This document shows, one piece after another, positions 1 through 7,437 of a stretch of DNA of 64,000 nt (its first letter is position 1; each line of letters starts with the position of its first letter). The stretch spans positions 62,001 to 126,000 of the forward strand of contig NZ_CABVIY010000009.1 in NCBI RefSeq assembly GCF_902498195.1, in the 5' to 3' direction. A program made the position numbers and the translations under genes. The notes beneath the pieces are model-generated. The model was not told the origin of the DNA. It saw only the letters and a list, made by a program, of their open reading frames with translations, and made no database searches. The DNA comes from Pseudomonas fluorescens. Lineage in GTDB: Bacteria > Pseudomonadota > Gammaproteobacteria > Pseudomonadales > Pseudomonadaceae.

Positions 1-874
1 AGGCTTTTTCCGCGGTGCCCATCAGGCTCCACAGCTCTTGCAGCGCCACGCCCGGCAAGATCGCCAGCATCGGTTCACCACGGAATTCGTTGATGTCGCG
101 CTGCAAGGCAAAGGTCGAAATCTTGCTGTTGAGGCCGAGCATGAACGCGGTGATCGCTTGCGGCGTCAGGTCCATGTTGCGCGCCTGATCGGCACTGATC
201 CGCCCTTCGCCACGGGCCGGCACGCCGTTGTGCCAGTCGATGTGAATCGCTTCCATGCCGCCGAGGCTGATGTGCAGCGTGCGGTCCACCGGGGTGCCGG
301 TGCGCTTGAGAATGCCGACCACGGTGAATGGCTTGTCATCATGCTTGACCAGGCTGATCGCCGCCACGCCATGGGCCAGCACCAGCTTGTCGCCGAGTTT
401 GTAGTGCAGCGCATCCGCCACTTCGGCGCCGAGCACCACTTCAAACGGATCGGTCGCGAAGGCGCGGCCCTCGGCCAGTTCCAGGTGTTGCTGGCGGCCG
501 TACTGGTAGTGTTCGAAATAGGCTTCGGTGGTGCCCATCACCCGATACCCGCGATGGGAGTCGCCGAGGGACATCGGGATGGCCCACTTCACTTTCGGGT
601 TGCTGGCGAAATGTTCGAAGCTGTCCCAACGGATGTTGTTGGTGGCGTTGCCGATGCGGAACACCGAGTACAACAGCAGGTTGACCGAGCCGGAGCGCGC
701 GCCGACGATCAGGTCGGTGCCGCTGATGGTACTGGCGAAACTGGCCTTGGCCTCGGTGCGCACCCGCTCCACGGCCAGCAGCAGGCAGACCGACAGGGCA
801 ATCGCGAAGGCGGTGAGAATCGCGGTGAAGCGGCGGTTAGCCAGGCTGGCCAGCGCTAGACGAAACAAATACAT
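1..874 (-). CDS. ABC transporter permease, FtsX/MacB-like (C-terminus off the left edge)
   Basis: About 291 codons are visible and the C-terminus lies beyond the window. The N-terminus has a membrane helix (roughly residues 15-35, rich in Ala, Ile and Leu), followed by a large periplasmic domain of the MacB-PCD type (motifs such as GTDLIVGARSG and GNATNNIRWD), as in LolCE/MacB-class permeases. The ATG at 874 lies one base beyond the stop of the upstream ATPase gene (TGA at 878-876), so the two are translationally coupled. In PAO1, as I recall it, the equivalent permease belongs to the Zur-controlled operon PA4063-PA4066. The role is inferred to be ATP-driven movement of a lipoprotein or zinc-related ligand; the substrate cannot be read from the sequence. 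Confidence 0.85.
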   Translation of the reverse strand, partial: MYLFRLALASLANRRFTAILTAFAIALSVCLLLAVERVRTEAKASFASTISGTDLIVGARSGSVNLLLYSVFRIGNATNNIRWDSFEHFASNPKVKWAIPMSLGDSHRGYRVMGTTEAYFEHYQYGRQQHLELAEGRAFATDPFEVVLGAEVADALHYKLGDKLVLAHGVAAISLVKHDDKPFTVVGILKRTGTPVDRTLHISLGGMEAIHIDWHNGVPARGEGRISADQARNMDLTPQAITAFMLGLNSKISTFALQRDINEFRGEPMLAILPGVALQELWSLMGTAEKA

Positions 875-875
875 C

Positions 876-1586
876 TCAGACCTCGGACGATGTGGCGGCG
901 CGATTGAGTTCGGCCAGCGACAGGTGGCGATCGAACAGCGGCGCGAGGCTCTGGTCATGGCTGACGAACAACAGGCTCGACCCGGCTTCGCGGCATTCGG
1001 CGAACAGCAGGCGAATGAAGTTTTCGCGGGCGTCGTAGTCCAGGGCCGAGGTGGGCTCGTCGGCGATCACCAGTTCCGGCTGGCCGATCAAGGCGCGTGC
1101 GGCGGCGACCCGTTGCTGTTGGCCGATGGACAGCGAGTCGGCGCGGCGACTTAGGATGTGCTCATCCTTCAAACCCAGGTGGGCGAGCAGGGTCGCCGCG
1201 GCGTTATCGACGCTGCCATGGCGCTGTTTCGCCCGTTCGGCACGCAGTTTGGAAAAGTGGCAGGGCAACTCGACGTTCTCGCGTACCGACAGGAAGGGCA
1301 GCAGGTTGAACTGCTGGAAAATGTACCCGGTGTGATCGACCCGGAAGTGATCGCGGGCACCCGCCGACAATTGCGTCAGCTCCTGGCCGAGCAGGCGGAT
1401 GCTGCCGCGATCAGGCTTTTGCACACCGCCGAGCAGGCCGAGCAGGGTGGTCTTGCCGCTGCCGCTGGGGCCTTTGAGGAACAGGGTTTCCCCCGGCTCC
1501 AGGCGGAAGGCCGGGATGTCCAGCAGCGGCGGGTGACCGGGCCAGCTGAAGCCCAGGTCGGACAGTTCGATGAGTGCGTGGGTCAT
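876..1586 (-). CDS. ABC transporter ATP-binding protein, LolD/MacB type
   Basis: 236 residues, the usual length for a LolD-like ATPase. Walker A GPSGSGKT is at residues 39-46, a signature loop LSIGQQQR stands in place of the canonical LSGGQ, and Walker B plus catalytic Glu appear as IADEPTSALD. It should power the permease encoded immediately downstream (one-base gap). It is separated from the upstream DUF2796 gene by 140 bp holding a REP hairpin, so expression from the upstream zinc-regulated promoter would have to pass that structure. The start at ATG 1586 gives the conserved N-terminus just before the first beta strand of the ATPase domain. Its transport substrate is unknown; the zinc connection comes only from operon context. 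Confidence 0.9.
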   Translation of the reverse strand: MTHALIELSDLGFSWPGHPPLLDIPAFRLEPGETLFLKGPSGSGKTTLLGLLGGVQKPDRGSIRLLGQELTQLSAGARDHFRVDHTGYIFQQFNLLPFLSVRENVELPCHFSKLRAERAKQRHGSVDNAAATLLAHLGLKDEHILSRRADSLSIGQQQRVAAARALIGQPELVIADEPTSALDYDARENFIRLLFAECREAGSSLLFVSHDQSLAPLFDRHLSLAELNRAATSSEV

Positions 1587-1616
1587 TTAGCCGATTTCAT
1601 GGGAATTGATGATCTG

Positions 1617-1711
1617 TGTAGGAGCTGTCGAGCGAAGCGAGGCTGCGATCTTTTGACTGTAAAGATCAAGATCAAAAGATCGCAGCCTCGCTTCGCTCGA
1701 CAGCTCCTACA
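1617..1711. repeat. REPIN-like palindrome (GGCTGCGATC family)
   Basis: Two perfect arms of about 40 nt enclose a roughly 15-nt loop. It is a variant of the GTAGGAGC...GGCTGCGATCTTTTGA REP with a GTCGAGCGAAGCGA core. It lies inside the zinc operon, between the DUF2796 gene and the ABC ATPase gene. Confidence 0.9.
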
Positions 1712-1726
1712 GGGGTTCAGGGGGGA

Positions 1727-2317
1727 TCAGAAGTTAAGCGTGGCCGCCTTGGCCGTCACTTCAACGCCTTGCTGCCCGCTCGGACCGATCAGTTGTACCT
1801 GAATTTTCTGGGTGGCCGGGAATGTGTTGAAGATATTCGCCAGGTCCAGGGTTTTCAGCGCGGCGGGTGTGGTGCAGGTGAACTGGTAGTGGGCGTGGAT
1901 TTCGCTGTGGTCGTGGTGATGCTCGTCCTTGGCGTCTTCGTCGTGATCGTCGTCGGCGTCCGGCTTGTCGCCGAACAGCGGGCTATTGAGTTCCTGGCCC
2001 GCGACGACGCAACCGGCGGCTTTGGCCAGGTTGAACAACGCCAGCGGTTTTTCCAGCTGGGCGCGGGCGGCGGTGACCTTGGCCTTGTCGGCCGCGGTGG
2101 TGGCGACATGTTCGAATCCCACCAGGTTCATCGCCGGGCTTTCCAGTTCCAGCTCCAGGGTCTGGCCGTCCAGCACCGCGTTAAGGCGCCCGACACCGTG
2201 TTCGTGGGCGCCGAGGCTGCCGTGCTCATGATCGTGATCATGGTCATGCTCCTCAGCAGCATGGGCGACAGCCAGCGGCAACAGGGCAAACGGCAAAGCG
2301 AGCAGCAGACGACGCAT
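1727..2317 (-). CDS. His-rich periplasmic zinc-associated protein, DUF2796 (ZrgA-like)
   Basis: 196 residues. The N-terminal signal peptide ends near AVAHA, and is followed by a His/Asp-rich segment (EEHDHDHDHEHG); a second acidic His-rich loop lies near residues 130-155 (EDAKDEHHHDHSEIHAH). Such loops bind zinc. The ATG at 2317 is preferred over upstream starts because it has a GGAG ribosome site 8 nt upstream and opens directly into the signal peptide. It is first in the operon with the ABC ATPase and permease, downstream of a Zur-box-like palindrome. The family (PA4063 in PAO1, recalled) is induced under zinc limitation. The likely role is to bind zinc in the periplasm for uptake; the link to the ABC genes is inferred. 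Confidence 0.88.
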   Translation of the reverse strand: MRRLLLALPFALLPLAVAHAAEEHDHDHDHEHGSLGAHEHGVGRLNAVLDGQTLELELESPAMNLVGFEHVATTAADKAKVTAARAQLEKPLALFNLAKAAGCVVAGQELNSPLFGDKPDADDDHDEDAKDEHHHDHSEIHAHYQFTCTTPAALKTLDLANIFNTFPATQKIQVQLIGPSGQQGVEVTAKAATLNF

Positions 2318-2355
2318 GAGCGAATCTCCGGAAGGCAACATGAATAAAATGTTAT

Positions 2356-2368
2356 GTAATCTTATAAC
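2356..2368 (-). promoter_or_regulatory. Zur-box-like operator
   Basis: GTAATCTTATAAC matches 11 of 13 positions of the gammaproteobacterial Zur core GTTATANTATAAC. It lies 39 bp upstream of the DUF2796 start codon in an AT-rich stretch unlike the surrounding GC-rich DNA. Zinc-dependent repression is inferred from this match and the His-rich first gene. Confidence 0.7.
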
Positions 2369-2454
2369 GTAAGTGCGCAGAGTTTGACTGCCTGCTTGGC
2401 GTTGCACAAGTCCCATGGGAGCATGCAAGCGAAGAAATGTGCGGGAGCAGACCT

Positions 2455-2796
2455 ATGTTGCGAATTCGCGGAAGCATCGGCGACTGGCCGGTGGATTTGA
2501 CGCTGGAGATGGATGAGGCCGACTGGGCGCGGCTGGGCGCACAGATTCAGGTGGAGAAAACCGAGGTCAGCGCCGCGCCGGCCAGGCCGCTGAATCAGGA
2601 CGATGCGCTGTGGCAGGTGGCCAGGGACCTGCTGCGCAAGGCCGGTCAGTTGAGCGGACCGGATCTGCTGGATCAGTTGGAAGCGCTCACCGGCAGCGCG
2701 TCGTCGGGTAAGCGCCTGCTGGTGCGCTTGCGCCATAGCGCTGATGTGAAGGTGACGAGCGGCGGGGACACGCCGATTTACCACTGGGTCGAATAA
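2455..2796 (+). CDS. conserved hypothetical protein (PA4062-like)
   Basis: 113 residues, soluble, acidic and without a signal peptide. It has a beta-rich N-terminus (LRIRGSIGDWPVDLTLEMD) and a helical middle (WQVARDLLRKAGQLSGPDLLDQLEAL). I do not recognise a characterised domain. The ATG at 2455 is chosen because GGGAG lies about 8-12 nt upstream and the protein begins with a beta strand; an upstream ATG at 2437 would add six unlikely residues. It is divergent from the zinc operon across a 137-bp gap and convergent with the thioredoxin gene. By position it matches PA4062 of PAO1. Confidence 0.7.
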   Translation: MLRIRGSIGDWPVDLTLEMDEADWARLGAQIQVEKTEVSAAPARPLNQDDALWQVARDLLRKAGQLSGPDLLDQLEALTGSASSGKRLLVRLRHSADVKVTSGGDTPIYHWVE

Positions 2797-2803
2797 ACCG
2801 TAG

Positions 2804-2876
2804 AAGATCGCAGCCTTCGGCAGCTCCTACATGGGAATGCGTACCCCTGTAGGAGCCGCCGCAGGCTGCGATCTTT
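2804..2876. repeat. REP palindrome (GGCTGCGATC family)
   Basis: Inverted pair AGATCGCAGCCTTCGGCAGC and its partner (with a GCCGCAGG variant) around a short spacer, lying between the convergent 3' ends of two genes. Confidence 0.88.
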
Positions 2877-2881
2877 TGATC

Positions 2882-3754
2882 TTAATAAAGCGCAGCGAAC
2901 AACTTGCGACGGTACGTGGTCACCAGCGGATGGTCGTTGCCCAGCAATTCGAACACCTGCAGCAAGGTCTTGTGTGGCAGGCCTTCGCTGTAGCTGCGGT
3001 TGCGGATGAACAGCTTGAGCAAGCCATCCAGCGCCGCGTCGTACTGCTGGCGAGCCAGTTGTTGAACCGCCAGCTGGTAGACCGCTTCATCGTCCTGCGG
3101 GTTTTTCGCCAGCCGGGCTTTGAGGTCGGCGGCGTCGGGCAAGTCCTTGGCCTGGCCGAGAAACTTGATCTGCGCCTTGGCGCCGGCCAGGGCAGCCTTG
3201 TGCTCATCGCTCTTGACCGCGTCGAGCACGGCTTGCGCCTCACTCAGTTCGCCGCGCTCGGTGAGGCAGCGGGCGTAGAGGATCAGCGCCTTGGCGTTGG
3301 TGTTGTCCTCGCCCAGCAGCACTTTGAGGATGGCTTCGGCGTCGGCAAAACGACTGTCGTCGAACAGCGCCTGGGCCTGTTCGAACGGGTCGGTCGCTGC
3401 CGGTGGCGGCATTTGCACATGAGGTTCGAGCAGGGCGCGAACAGCCGATTCCGGTTGCGCGCCGGCAAAGCCATCGACGGGCTGGCCGTCCTTGAACAAC
3501 ACCACCGTCGGCAGGCTGCGAATGCCGAAACGGGCGACGATGTCCTGCTCGACGTCGCAATTGACCTTGGCCAGCAGCAACTCGCCCTGATAGCTCTCGG
3601 CGATGGTCTCCAGCATCGGCATCAGCACTTTGCACGGCGCGCACCATTCGGCCCAGAAATCCACCAGCACCGGTTTGTGGAAAGAGTTCTCGATCACCGA
3701 TTGTTCGAAATCGGCAGTCGTGGCGTCGAAGATGTACGGCGTTTGCTGACTCAT
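2882..3754 (-). CDS. cnoX: co-chaperedoxin / thioredoxin-TPR protein
   Basis: 290 residues. Residues 1-115 form a thioredoxin domain with the active site WCAPC and the cis-Pro motif SLPTV; residues 125-290 are TPR-like helices (repeated A..L....Y..A). This is the YbbN/CnoX architecture: a holdase that binds unfolded or chlorinated proteins and hands them to GroEL. E. coli YbbN has only one Cys in the motif, whereas this protein keeps both Cys of CxxC and could be redox active. It is a single-gene unit flanked by REP palindromes on both sides. The start at ATG 3754 has a GGAG-like site a few bases upstream (AGATCCCCC context on the minus strand is weak). The fold assignment is secure; activity is inferred. 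Confidence 0.88.
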   Translation of the reverse strand: MSQQTPYIFDATTADFEQSVIENSFHKPVLVDFWAEWCAPCKVLMPMLETIAESYQGELLLAKVNCDVEQDIVARFGIRSLPTVVLFKDGQPVDGFAGAQPESAVRALLEPHVQMPPPAATDPFEQAQALFDDSRFADAEAILKVLLGEDNTNAKALILYARCLTERGELSEAQAVLDAVKSDEHKAALAGAKAQIKFLGQAKDLPDAADLKARLAKNPQDDEAVYQLAVQQLARQQYDAALDGLLKLFIRNRSYSEGLPHKTLLQVFELLGNDHPLVTTYRRKLFAALY

Positions 3755-3802
3755 GGGGGATCTCTTGGAAGCGTGAATCTGTTCACTATAAGGGTTGGCG
3801 AA

Positions 3803-3883
3803 AAAGATCGCAGCCTTCGGCAGCTCCTACATTGACCGTGAGCAAACCGGATCCTGTAGGAGCTGCCGAAGGCTGCGATCTTT
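3803..3883. repeat. REPIN-like palindrome (GGCTGCGATC family)
   Basis: Two head-to-head copies of the AAAGATCGCAGCCTTCGGCA unit around a ~30-nt spacer, between the cnoX start and the 3' end of the methyltransferase gene. The distal arm overlaps the methyltransferase stop codon. Confidence 0.9.
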
Positions 3884-4535
3884 AACGGCTTGCGTGGTAC
3901 AGGCTCACATGCCGAAATTCTTCCGGTTCACACAGATCCGGCAAGGTCATGGCCTCCAGCATTTCAATCCGCCGATACAGCGGATGCCTGAAGTCTCGCA
4001 CCCGCGAGTCCGCCACCAGCGCTTCCCGGCCGCGACTGAGGAATTCATCGAGCAGCGGCAGGTTCGCCCGGTCGTACAGCACATCCGCCACCAGAATCAG
4101 GTCGAAGCGATCCGCCTCGGCGAAAAAATCCGTCGAATAGCTGAGCGCTACGTCATTGAGTTCGGCGTTCGCCCGACAAGCCGCAATCGCCAGCGGGTCA
4201 AGGTCGCAGGCCACCACTTCGAGGGCCCCGGCCTTGACCGCGGCAATCCCCGCCACGCCGGAGCCGGCGCCAAAATCCAGCACCCGCTTGCCTTTGACCC
4301 ACTCGGGAAACGCGGCCAGGTAGCGGGCCACGGCCAGGCCACTGGCCCAGCAGAAGCTCCAGTAGGGCGGCTCGTGCAGAATGCGCCGGGTTTCTTCCGG
4401 GCTGAAGGCGCGGTCCATGTTGTCGCCGTCGATCAGCCACAGCTTCAGCTCGGTGTCCGGCAGGTCACAGGCGACCAGCTGCGCATCACCGAGCAGTTCA
4501 CTCAACGCCCGTTGCAGGTCGAGCGGTGCACTCAT
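3882..4535 (-). CDS. class I SAM-dependent methyltransferase (lysine methyltransferase-like)
   Basis: 217 residues. SAM-binding motif I is seen as VLDFGAGSGVAGIAA (about residues 84-98), motif II as EVVACDLDPLA, and the post-I region ends in FDLILVADVLYDR. It resembles the METTL20/PrmA-like protein-lysine methyltransferase family (Methyltransf_16), where a similar D-x-L-Y-D motif follows strand 4. The ATG at 4535 overlaps the stop of the upstream lipoprotein gene as ATGA, so the two genes are coupled. The protein substrate is not evident. Its 3' end runs into a REP palindrome. Confidence 0.78.
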   Translation of the reverse strand: MSAPLDLQRALSELLGDAQLVACDLPDTELKLWLIDGDNMDRAFSPEETRRILHEPPYWSFCWASGLAVARYLAAFPEWVKGKRVLDFGAGSGVAGIAAVKAGALEVVACDLDPLAIAACRANAELNDVALSYSTDFFAEADRFDLILVADVLYDRANLPLLDEFLSRGREALVADSRVRDFRHPLYRRIEMLEAMTLPDLCEPEEFRHVSLYHASR

Positions 4536-4996
4536 GGCGCTTTGACGAATTGCAGCTGGCCCAGCGCCTGGGTGGTGGGTTGAGCGATCCGTTGCGACGG
4601 CAGGTGCAGGATCAGCTGGCCGGACTGGCTGGCGCGCCCTCGCAGTTCAACGCGGGCGCCGGCCGGAAAAGCGTCCGGGTTGAAACGCAGGTGAAACGGC
4701 AGTACCTGATTGGTGCCGATCAGGCTCGAACTGGCGAGCAATTGCTGCGGACGGTCTTTTTCGTCGATCACCAGCAGCGCCAGTTCGACTTCGGCGCCGG
4801 CCGGCACGCCTTGCAGGGTGCCGCTCAATTCGCGCTGGTACGCCGGCAGCGGGCCGAGGGGGACCGACTCCCGGGCTTTCTTCTGTGCCTGCTCGGGCGC
4901 GGGGCCTGGGGTCGGCGGTTGAGGCTTGGGCGCATCGCTGCCGCAGGCCACCAACAGGCTGAACAGACTGAGTAAAACCAGCGGTCTTAGGGACAT
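4532..4996 (-). CDS. YbaY-family outer-membrane lipoprotein
   Basis: 154 residues. The lipobox LLVAC ends in Cys near residue 18, followed by a Pro-rich linker (PKPQPPTPGPAP), then a beta-rich domain with the YbaY pattern: LSGTLQGVPAGAEVELALL near 60-78, FHLRFNP near 105, and VELRGRAS. The family is of unknown function; it resembles the lipoprotein domain fused to META proteins. Start ATG 4996 is chosen because the signal peptide begins there and an AGGAGCCG ribosome site lies 5-12 nt upstream. Its stop overlaps the methyltransferase start (ATGA). An alternative start 72 nt upstream would bury the signal peptide. Confidence 0.8.
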   Translation of the reverse strand: MSLRPLVLLSLFSLLVACGSDAPKPQPPTPGPAPEQAQKKARESVPLGPLPAYQRELSGTLQGVPAGAEVELALLVIDEKDRPQQLLASSSLIGTNQVLPFHLRFNPDAFPAGARVELRGRASQSGQLILHLPSQRIAQPTTQALGQLQFVKAP

Positions 4997-5113
4997 TTGC
5001 GGCTCCTGCAACGTGTCATCCAATATAGCCCGTCTGTATACCGCAAACCCTATGGCTTGTCTTGCCACCGGGATGCGCTACCATGGCCCTCCCTTTTTTT
5101 GTTGCCTGCCACC

Positions 5114-5578
5114 ATGCACTGTCCCTTCTGCGGTGCCAACGACACCAAGGTCATCGACTCGCGTCTGGTCGCCGAGGGCGAACAGGTGCGCCGCCGGCGT
5201 GAATGCCTGGCCTGCGGCGAGCGTTTCACGACGTTCGAGACGGCTGAACTGGTGTTGCCGCGCCTGATCAAAACCGACGGCAGTCGCCAGCCGTTCGACG
5301 AAGAAAAACTCCGCGCCGGCATGCAGCGTGCGCTGGAGAAGCGCCCGGTGAGTGTCGAGCGCCTCGAATCGTCGCTGGTGCACATCAAACACAAACTGCG
5401 CGCCACCGGCGAACGCGAGGTCAAATCCCTCGTGGTGGGTGAGCTGGTGATGGCCGAGCTGCAAAAGCTCGACGAAGTCGCCTATATCCGCTTCGCTTCG
5501 GTGTATCGCCGCTTCCAGGACCTCAATGAGTTCCGCGAAGAGATCGACCGCCTGGCCCGTGAACCGGTGAAAGAATGA
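5114..5578 (+). CDS. nrdR: transcriptional repressor of ribonucleotide reductase genes
   Basis: 154 residues, the family length. The N-terminal zinc ribbon has Cys at 3, 6, 31 and 34 (CPFC and CLAC); an ATP-cone domain covers about 48-138. NrdR senses ATP/dATP and represses nrd operons in the cytoplasm. ATG 5114 is certain because the zinc ribbon begins there. Its stop overlaps the ribD start (ATGA), placing it first in the riboflavin operon, the arrangement found in many proteobacteria. Confidence 0.97.
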   Translation: MHCPFCGANDTKVIDSRLVAEGEQVRRRRECLACGERFTTFETAELVLPRLIKTDGSRQPFDEEKLRAGMQRALEKRPVSVERLESSLVHIKHKLRATGEREVKSLVVGELVMAELQKLDEVAYIRFASVYRRFQDLNEFREEIDRLAREPVKE

Positions 5579-6708
5579 CCACCTGCGCAGAACTTGCCAT
5601 CCTCGACGCCCATTACATGGCCCGTGCCCTGGAACTGGCGCGCAAAGGCCATTACACGACCCACCCCAACCCCCGGGTCGGCTGCGTGATCGTGCGTGAC
5701 GGGCAGATCGTCGGCGAAGGCTGGCACGAGCGCGCTGGCGAACCTCATGCCGAAGTCCACGCCCTGCGCGCCGCCGGCGAGCGGGCCCGGGGTGCCACGG
5801 CCTACGTGACCCTCGAACCGTGCAGCCATCACGGCCGCACGCCGCCCTGCGCCGACGCGCTGGTCAATGCGGGCCTGGCGCGCGTCGTGGCGGCGATGCA
5901 GGACCCGAACCCGGAAGTCGCCGGTCGCGGTTTGCAACGCCTGGAACAGGCCGGTATCGCGACCCAAAGCGGTGTGCTGGAAGGCGAGGCACGCCAGCTC
6001 AATCAAGGTTTCTTGAAACGTATGGAGCACGGCCTGCCCTTCGTGCGGGTCAAGCTGGCCATGAGCCTGGACGGTCGCACGGCCATGGAAAGCGGCGAAA
6101 GCCAGTGGATCACCGGTCCGGCGGCGCGTTCGGCGGTGCAGCGCCTGCGCGCCCAGGCCAGTGTGGTGCTGACGGGTGCCGATACGGTGCTGGCGGACAA
6201 CGCCCGGTTGACCGTGCGCGCCGACGAGCTGGGCCTGGATGCCGGGCAAACCGCGCTGGCCATGAGCCGCCCGCCACTGCGCGTGCTGGTTGACGGTCGC
6301 CTGCGCGTGCCGCTGGATGCGCCCTTCTTCAAGGCGGGCCCGGCGCTGGTCGCCACCTGCGTGGCGGTGGAAGAACAGTACGCCACTGGTCCGGAATGCC
6401 TGATCGTGCCCGGCTACGATGGCCAGGTCGATTTGCGCCAGTTGCTGGTCGAGCTCGCTGGCCGTGGCGTCAACGAGGTGTTGGTCGAGGCCGGGCCACG
6501 GCTGGCGGGGGCATTCGCCCAGCTCGGGCTGGTGGATGAGTTCCAGATTTTCATCGCCGGCAAGTTTCTGGGCTCCTCGGCACGGCCGCTGCTGGATTGG
6601 CCGCTGGCTTACATGAAAGATGCGCCTGAACTGAAAATCACCGAAATTCGCGCGGTTGGCGATGACTGGCGAGTCACCGCCATTCCTTCGCCGGCGGCGA
6701 GCGTATAA
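5575..6708 (+). CDS. ribD: bifunctional diaminohydroxyphosphoribosylaminopyrimidine deaminase / 5-amino-6-(5-phosphoribosylamino)uracil reductase
   Basis: 377 residues. The N-terminal cytidine-deaminase-like domain carries HAEVHAL and the zinc motif PCSHHGRTPPC (about residues 55-95); the C-terminal domain from about 155 is the DHFR-like reductase (KLAMSLDGRTA, and later EAGPRLAGAF). It catalyses the second and third steps of riboflavin synthesis from the GTP cyclohydrolase II product. The start overlaps the nrdR stop by ATGA. It is followed 47 bp later by the riboflavin synthase gene. Confidence 0.97.
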   Translation: MTTCAELAILDAHYMARALELARKGHYTTHPNPRVGCVIVRDGQIVGEGWHERAGEPHAEVHALRAAGERARGATAYVTLEPCSHHGRTPPCADALVNAGLARVVAAMQDPNPEVAGRGLQRLEQAGIATQSGVLEGEARQLNQGFLKRMEHGLPFVRVKLAMSLDGRTAMESGESQWITGPAARSAVQRLRAQASVVLTGADTVLADNARLTVRADELGLDAGQTALAMSRPPLRVLVDGRLRVPLDAPFFKAGPALVATCVAVEEQYATGPECLIVPGYDGQVDLRQLLVELAGRGVNEVLVEAGPRLAGAFAQLGLVDEFQIFIAGKFLGSSARPLLDWPLAYMKDAPELKITEIRAVGDDWRVTAIPSPAASV

Positions 6709-6755
6709 TTTTTCGCCATCGCTCTAGCGCTGGCTCTGTTCTCGAGGAGAACCCC

Positions 6756-7421
6756 ATGTTCACCGGCATCATCGAATCCATTGGCAGTATTCGTGCATTG
6801 ACCCCAAAAGGCGGAGATGTGCGGGTTCACGTAGAAACCGGCAAGCTCGACCTGAGCGACGTCAAACTGGGCGACAGCATCGCGGTCAATGGCGTGTGCC
6901 TGACCGCTGTTGAATTGCCGGGCAACGGCTTCGCGGCGGACGTCAGCCGCGAAACCCTCGACTGCACCGCCATGAACGACCTGAAAAGCGGCAGCCCGGT
7001 CAACCTGGAAAAAGCCCTGACCCCGACCACTCGCCTCGGCGGGCATCTGGTCAGCGGCCATGTCGATGGCGTGGGTGAAGTGGTTGCCCGCACCGAGAAC
7101 GCGCGTGCCGTGGAGTTTCGTATCCGCGCGCCGAAAGAACTGGCCAAGTACATCGCCCATAAAGGCTCGATCACCGTCGACGGCACCAGCCTGACCGTGA
7201 ACGCGGTCGATGGCGCCGAGTTCCTGCTGACCATCATCCCGCATACCCTGAGCGAAACCATCATGGCCTCGTACCAGCCGGGTCGCCGGGTGAACCTGGA
7301 AGTGGACTTGCTGGCCCGTTACCTGGAACGCCTGCTGCTGGGCGACAAGGCCGCAGAGCCAACTGCCGGCAGCACCATCACCGAAAGCTTTCTGGCCGCC
7401 AACGGCTACCTCAAATCCTGA
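6756..7421 (+). CDS. ribC: riboflavin synthase, alpha subunit
   Basis: 221 residues with two tandem lumazine-binding barrels. The start MFTGIIESIG is the family hallmark; the first repeat covers residues 1-97 and the second begins near GGHLVSGHVDGVG (about 98-110). It dismutates two 6,7-dimethyl-8-ribityllumazine molecules to riboflavin. A GAGGAG ribosome site lies about 6 nt upstream of the start. It is third in the operon nrdR-ribD-ribC-ribBA-ribH. Some nomenclatures call this gene ribE; ribC is used for PA4055 in PAO1. Confidence 0.96.
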   Translation: MFTGIIESIGSIRALTPKGGDVRVHVETGKLDLSDVKLGDSIAVNGVCLTAVELPGNGFAADVSRETLDCTAMNDLKSGSPVNLEKALTPTTRLGGHLVSGHVDGVGEVVARTENARAVEFRIRAPKELAKYIAHKGSITVDGTSLTVNAVDGAEFLLTIIPHTLSETIMASYQPGRRVNLEVDLLARYLERLLLGDKAAEPTAGSTITESFLAANGYLKS

Positions 7422-7437
7422 CTGAAGGGGGTGCCTT

